Origin: Syntrophaceae bacterium UBA1411
Lineage (GTDB): Bacteria > Desulfobacterota > Syntrophia > Syntrophales > Smithellaceae
Length of the DNA: 6,134 nucleotides
Direction of reading: 5' to 3'
Assembly (NCBI GenBank): GCA_002304995.1
Contig: DBPV01000144.1
Location: 22,717-28,850 of the forward strand
Below the pieces are notes generated by a model. The model searched no databases. It worked only from the letters and a program-made list of their open reading frames with translations, and was not told the origin of the DNA. The translations under genes were made by a program, and so were the position numbers. Shown here piece after piece: positions 5,039 to 6,134 of this stretch (its first letter is position 1; each line of letters begins with the position of its first letter).

Positions 5039-5401
5039 TCAATGTTCGTGGCAGCCGTGCTCGTGCTGTGCGCAGGAAAGCCCGGAATCGGCAAGCGTGC
5101 CGGCCAGCCATTTTTGCGCCACGTCCCGGACGTTGCCCGAACAGCCGCGCAGAACCTCAATGCCGCTTTGGCCCAGGACGTTAACGGCGCCCTGGCCCAT
5201 GTTGCCGGCCAGCATGAGCGTTACGCCCATTTCGGCAAGCACCTGGGCGATATTGGATTTGCAGCCGCAGCCGGGGGGCGGCGTGAGGGTTTCTTCCGCG
5301 ACGATTGTCCGGTCGTTGCCGACGGTGAACACGGTGAAGTATTCACAGTGCCCGAAATGTTCGTCAACGCGGTTTTGATGGGATGGTAGAGCGATTTTCA
5401 T
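5039..5401 (-). CDS. NifX/NifB-family protein with His/Cys metal-binding tail
   Basis: A 120-aa PF02579-type protein: MKIALPSHQNRVDEHFGHCEYFTVF at the N-terminus, PPPGCGCKSNIAQVLAEMGVTLMLAGNMGQGAVNVL in the middle (41-76), and RGCSGNVRDVAQKWLAGTL (85-103). Cysteines occur at 19, 45, 47 and 87, and the protein ends CAQHEHGCHEH, an evident metal-binding tail. Its ATG overlaps the TGA of the DUF134 gene (ATGA), and the sigma-54 activator starts 12 bp after its stop. That placement between two regulators raises the possibility that it reports metal or cluster status to the activator; this is inference. Family membership itself is secure. Confidence 0.9.
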   Translation of the reverse strand: MKIALPSHQNRVDEHFGHCEYFTVFTVGNDRTIVAEETLTPPPGCGCKSNIAQVLAEMGVTLMLAGNMGQGAVNVLGQSGIEVLRGCSGNVRDVAQKWLAGTLADSGLSCAQHEHGCHEH

Positions 5402-5733
5402 GATGTTCTCCTTTTCCGATGGATCGTATTTCGTGCGGCGGAGTTTTCCGCCGTTTCGTTTGCTTCGATTTTCAGCGCCTTGCCGTGAATCAGCACATCG
5501 GCGATCTTGCGATGCGCCGCCTCGAGAATCCGGCCGAAGGTCTGGCGGGAAATATTCATCTGCGCCGCCGCTTCCTCCTGATAGAGGCGCTCGTAATCCG
5601 CCAGGCGAACCGCCTCAAATTCATCGAGCTCCAGAAGGACTTCTTCGAGGTCCATGGCGGGAATGCCGCGCGGCTTGAAGTAGTTCGTATCGGGCATTCC
5701 ACAGATCCGGCGCCGGCACTTGGGTCGGGGCAT
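5398..5733 (-). CDS. DUF134 (UPF0251) helix-turn-helix protein
   Basis: A 111-aa protein starting MPRPKCRRRICGMPDTNYFK, then PRGIPAMDLEEVLLELDEFEAVRLADYERLYQEEAA; this is the DUF134/UPF0251 signature. Residues about 49-82 (ERLYQEEAAAQMNISRQTFG and RILEAAHRKIADVL) form a sigma-factor region 4-like helix-turn-helix. Cys6 and Cys11 near the N-terminus are conserved in the family and may bind a metal. The last 25 residues are polar and basic. The start at 5733 was preferred to a frame beginning 14 codons earlier because AAGGAG sits 9 nt upstream of it, the family motif begins there, and the earlier start would lie upstream of the predicted transcript start. It is first in the DUF134-NifX-activator operon and a candidate for binding the dyad in its own promoter. 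Confidence 0.9.
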   Translation of the reverse strand: MPRPKCRRRICGMPDTNYFKPRGIPAMDLEEVLLELDEFEAVRLADYERLYQEEAAAQMNISRQTFGRILEAAHRKIADVLIHGKALKIEANETAENSAARNTIHRKRRTS

Positions 5734-5756
5734 GGCCTTTTTCTCCTTCGCTGCGA

Positions 5757-5778
5757 ATAATAAGCATATGCTCATAAT
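5757..5778. promoter_or_regulatory. 22-bp dyad operator over the DUF134 promoter
   Basis: Halves ATAATAAGCAT and ATGCTCATAAT meet at a perfect AGCATATGCT centre; 9 of 11 positions are symmetric. It covers the -10 and nearly all of the spacer, where a bound protein would block polymerase. DUF134 (autoregulation) is the natural candidate, without direct proof. Confidence 0.55.
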
Positions 5779-5785
5779 ATGTCAA
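5757..5785 (-). promoter_or_regulatory. Sigma-70 promoter of the DUF134-NifX-activator operon
   Basis: Minus strand: perfect -35 TTGACA (5785-5780), 17-bp spacer, -10 TATTAT (5762-5757, 5 of 6 to consensus). Predicted start near 5750, leaving a short leader of about 17 nt before the DUF134 ATG. Confidence 0.85.
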
Positions 5786-5805
5786 GGCCGAAAGAAAATA
5801 TTTCA

Positions 5806-5834
5806 TGGACGCGGCCGGCCGGTCCGATTATAAT
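5806..5834 (+). promoter_or_regulatory. Sigma-70 promoter for the DUF1847 gene
   Basis: Plus strand: consensus -10 TATAAT (5829-5834) with TGGACG (5806-5811, 4 of 6 to TTGACA) 17 bp upstream. It lies back to back with the DUF134 promoter, the two -35 boxes being 20 bp apart, so one regulator could affect both. Confidence 0.7.
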
Positions 5835-5864
5835 GCCGTCAATTCTACCCGAAGGGGAACGCTG

Positions 5865-6134
5865 ATGAAAGCCTTGCAAAACATTGCGCAATGCGCCCGC
5901 TGCCCGCTTTTGCGCCGGGAGCGCCTCTGCCTCAACCGGCGCGGCAAAGCGCCCGAATTTTGTCCCACCGCGCGCGGTAAAAAAATCACCGACCGGGCCC
6001 GCAGGGAATATGCCGAGCCGGCCGTCCGGGAATTTGCCAGGCTCTCGTCGGTTCAGGAAGGGGCTGGCTATGCCGGTTCCGACAGAAAACCGGGTGCTCT
6101 CCATCCGGTAAAAACGCGGATCGAGGAGATTATG
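5865..6134 (+). CDS. DUF1847-type metal-binding protein, N-terminal part (runs off right edge)
   Basis: The frame from ATG 5865 stays open through all 90 codons to the window end. It begins MKALQNIAQCARCPLLRRER and continues with LCLNRRGKAPEFCPTARG. Cysteines at 10, 13, 22 and 33 form a Cys cluster typical of the DUF1847 N-terminus, and EFARLSSVQEGAGYA (56-70) followed by HPVKTRIEEIM (80-90) matches the family's SAM-independent, presumed metal-binding architecture. AAGGGGAA lies about 6 nt upstream of ATG and a consensus TATAAT 31 bp before it. It is the only plus-strand gene and diverges from the DUF134 operon. The C-terminal half, where the family has more cysteines, is not in the window. 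Reaction unknown. Confidence 0.78.
   Translation, partial: MKALQNIAQCARCPLLRRERLCLNRRGKAPEFCPTARGKKITDRARREYAEPAVREFARLSSVQEGAGYAGSDRKPGALHPVKTRIEEIM

Noticed and set aside
4422..5378. 318-codon plus-strand open frame
   Set aside because: Antisense to the activator and the NifX-like gene; Ser/Arg/Pro-rich composition typical of shadow frames in GC-rich DNA.
5772..6104. 110-codon minus-strand frame opposite the DUF1847 gene
   Set aside because: It covers the divergent promoter region and is antisense to a frame with a clear Cys cluster and ribosome binding site.

Overview
The window looks like part of the chromosome of a strictly anaerobic, fairly GC-rich bacterium, most likely a sulfate-reducing or syntrophic Desulfobacterota-type organism. 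This is inferred from gene content: three NifX/NifB-type (MTH1175-like, PF02579) cofactor-binding proteins, a CGGC-domain protein, a DUF5320-type Gly/Met-rich protein, a DUF134 protein, a DUF1847 protein and a PAS-type sigma-54 activator. No nitrogenase gene is visible.

Nearly everything reads leftwards (minus strand). Right edge: a plus-strand DUF1847 gene (5865 to the edge, truncated) diverges from a minus-strand regulatory operon made of DUF134 (5733-5398), a NifX-like protein with a His/Cys tail (5401-5039, 4-bp ATGA overlap) and a PAS-AAA+-Fis sigma-54 activator (5026-3665, 12-bp gap). That operon has a strong sigma-70 promoter (TTGACA, 17 bp, TATTAT), with a 22-bp dyad over its -10 and spacer.

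Middle: the 205-bp gap after the activator holds a canonical sigma-54 promoter (TGGCAT-N5-TTGCT, 3529-3514). About 110 and 140 bp upstream of the predicted start lie two 16-bp dyads of the form GTTGCR-N4-CGCRAC, 31 bp apart. They fit enhancer sites for the activator encoded next door. The controlled operon is a second NifX-like protein (3459-3025), a pyruvoyl-dependent arginine decarboxylase (2982-2434, TTG start), a Gly/Arg-rich zinc-ribbon protein (2407-2192) and a DUF5320-type protein (2159-1794).

Left: a 328-bp gene-free stretch (1466-1793) is packed with hairpins and a diverged two-copy repeat. After it come a CGGC-domain protein (1465-1022, TTG start), a third NifX-like protein (1004-642), a short TrmO-type tRNA methyltransferase (574-83) and, overlapping it by ATGA, the first 28 codons of a DUF89-type protein leaving the window.

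Taken together this resembles a relative of the orange-protein (ORP) type loci of sulfate reducers, where NifX-family metal-cluster proteins are controlled by sigma-54 and a linked activator. Here the Mrp/MinD-type ATPases of that system are absent from the window, and an arginine decarboxylase and a zinc-ribbon protein lie inside the operon. The shared theme is Cys/His/Gly-rich small proteins, suggesting metal or Fe-S/Mo cofactor handling. The substrate and physiological role cannot be read from the sequence.
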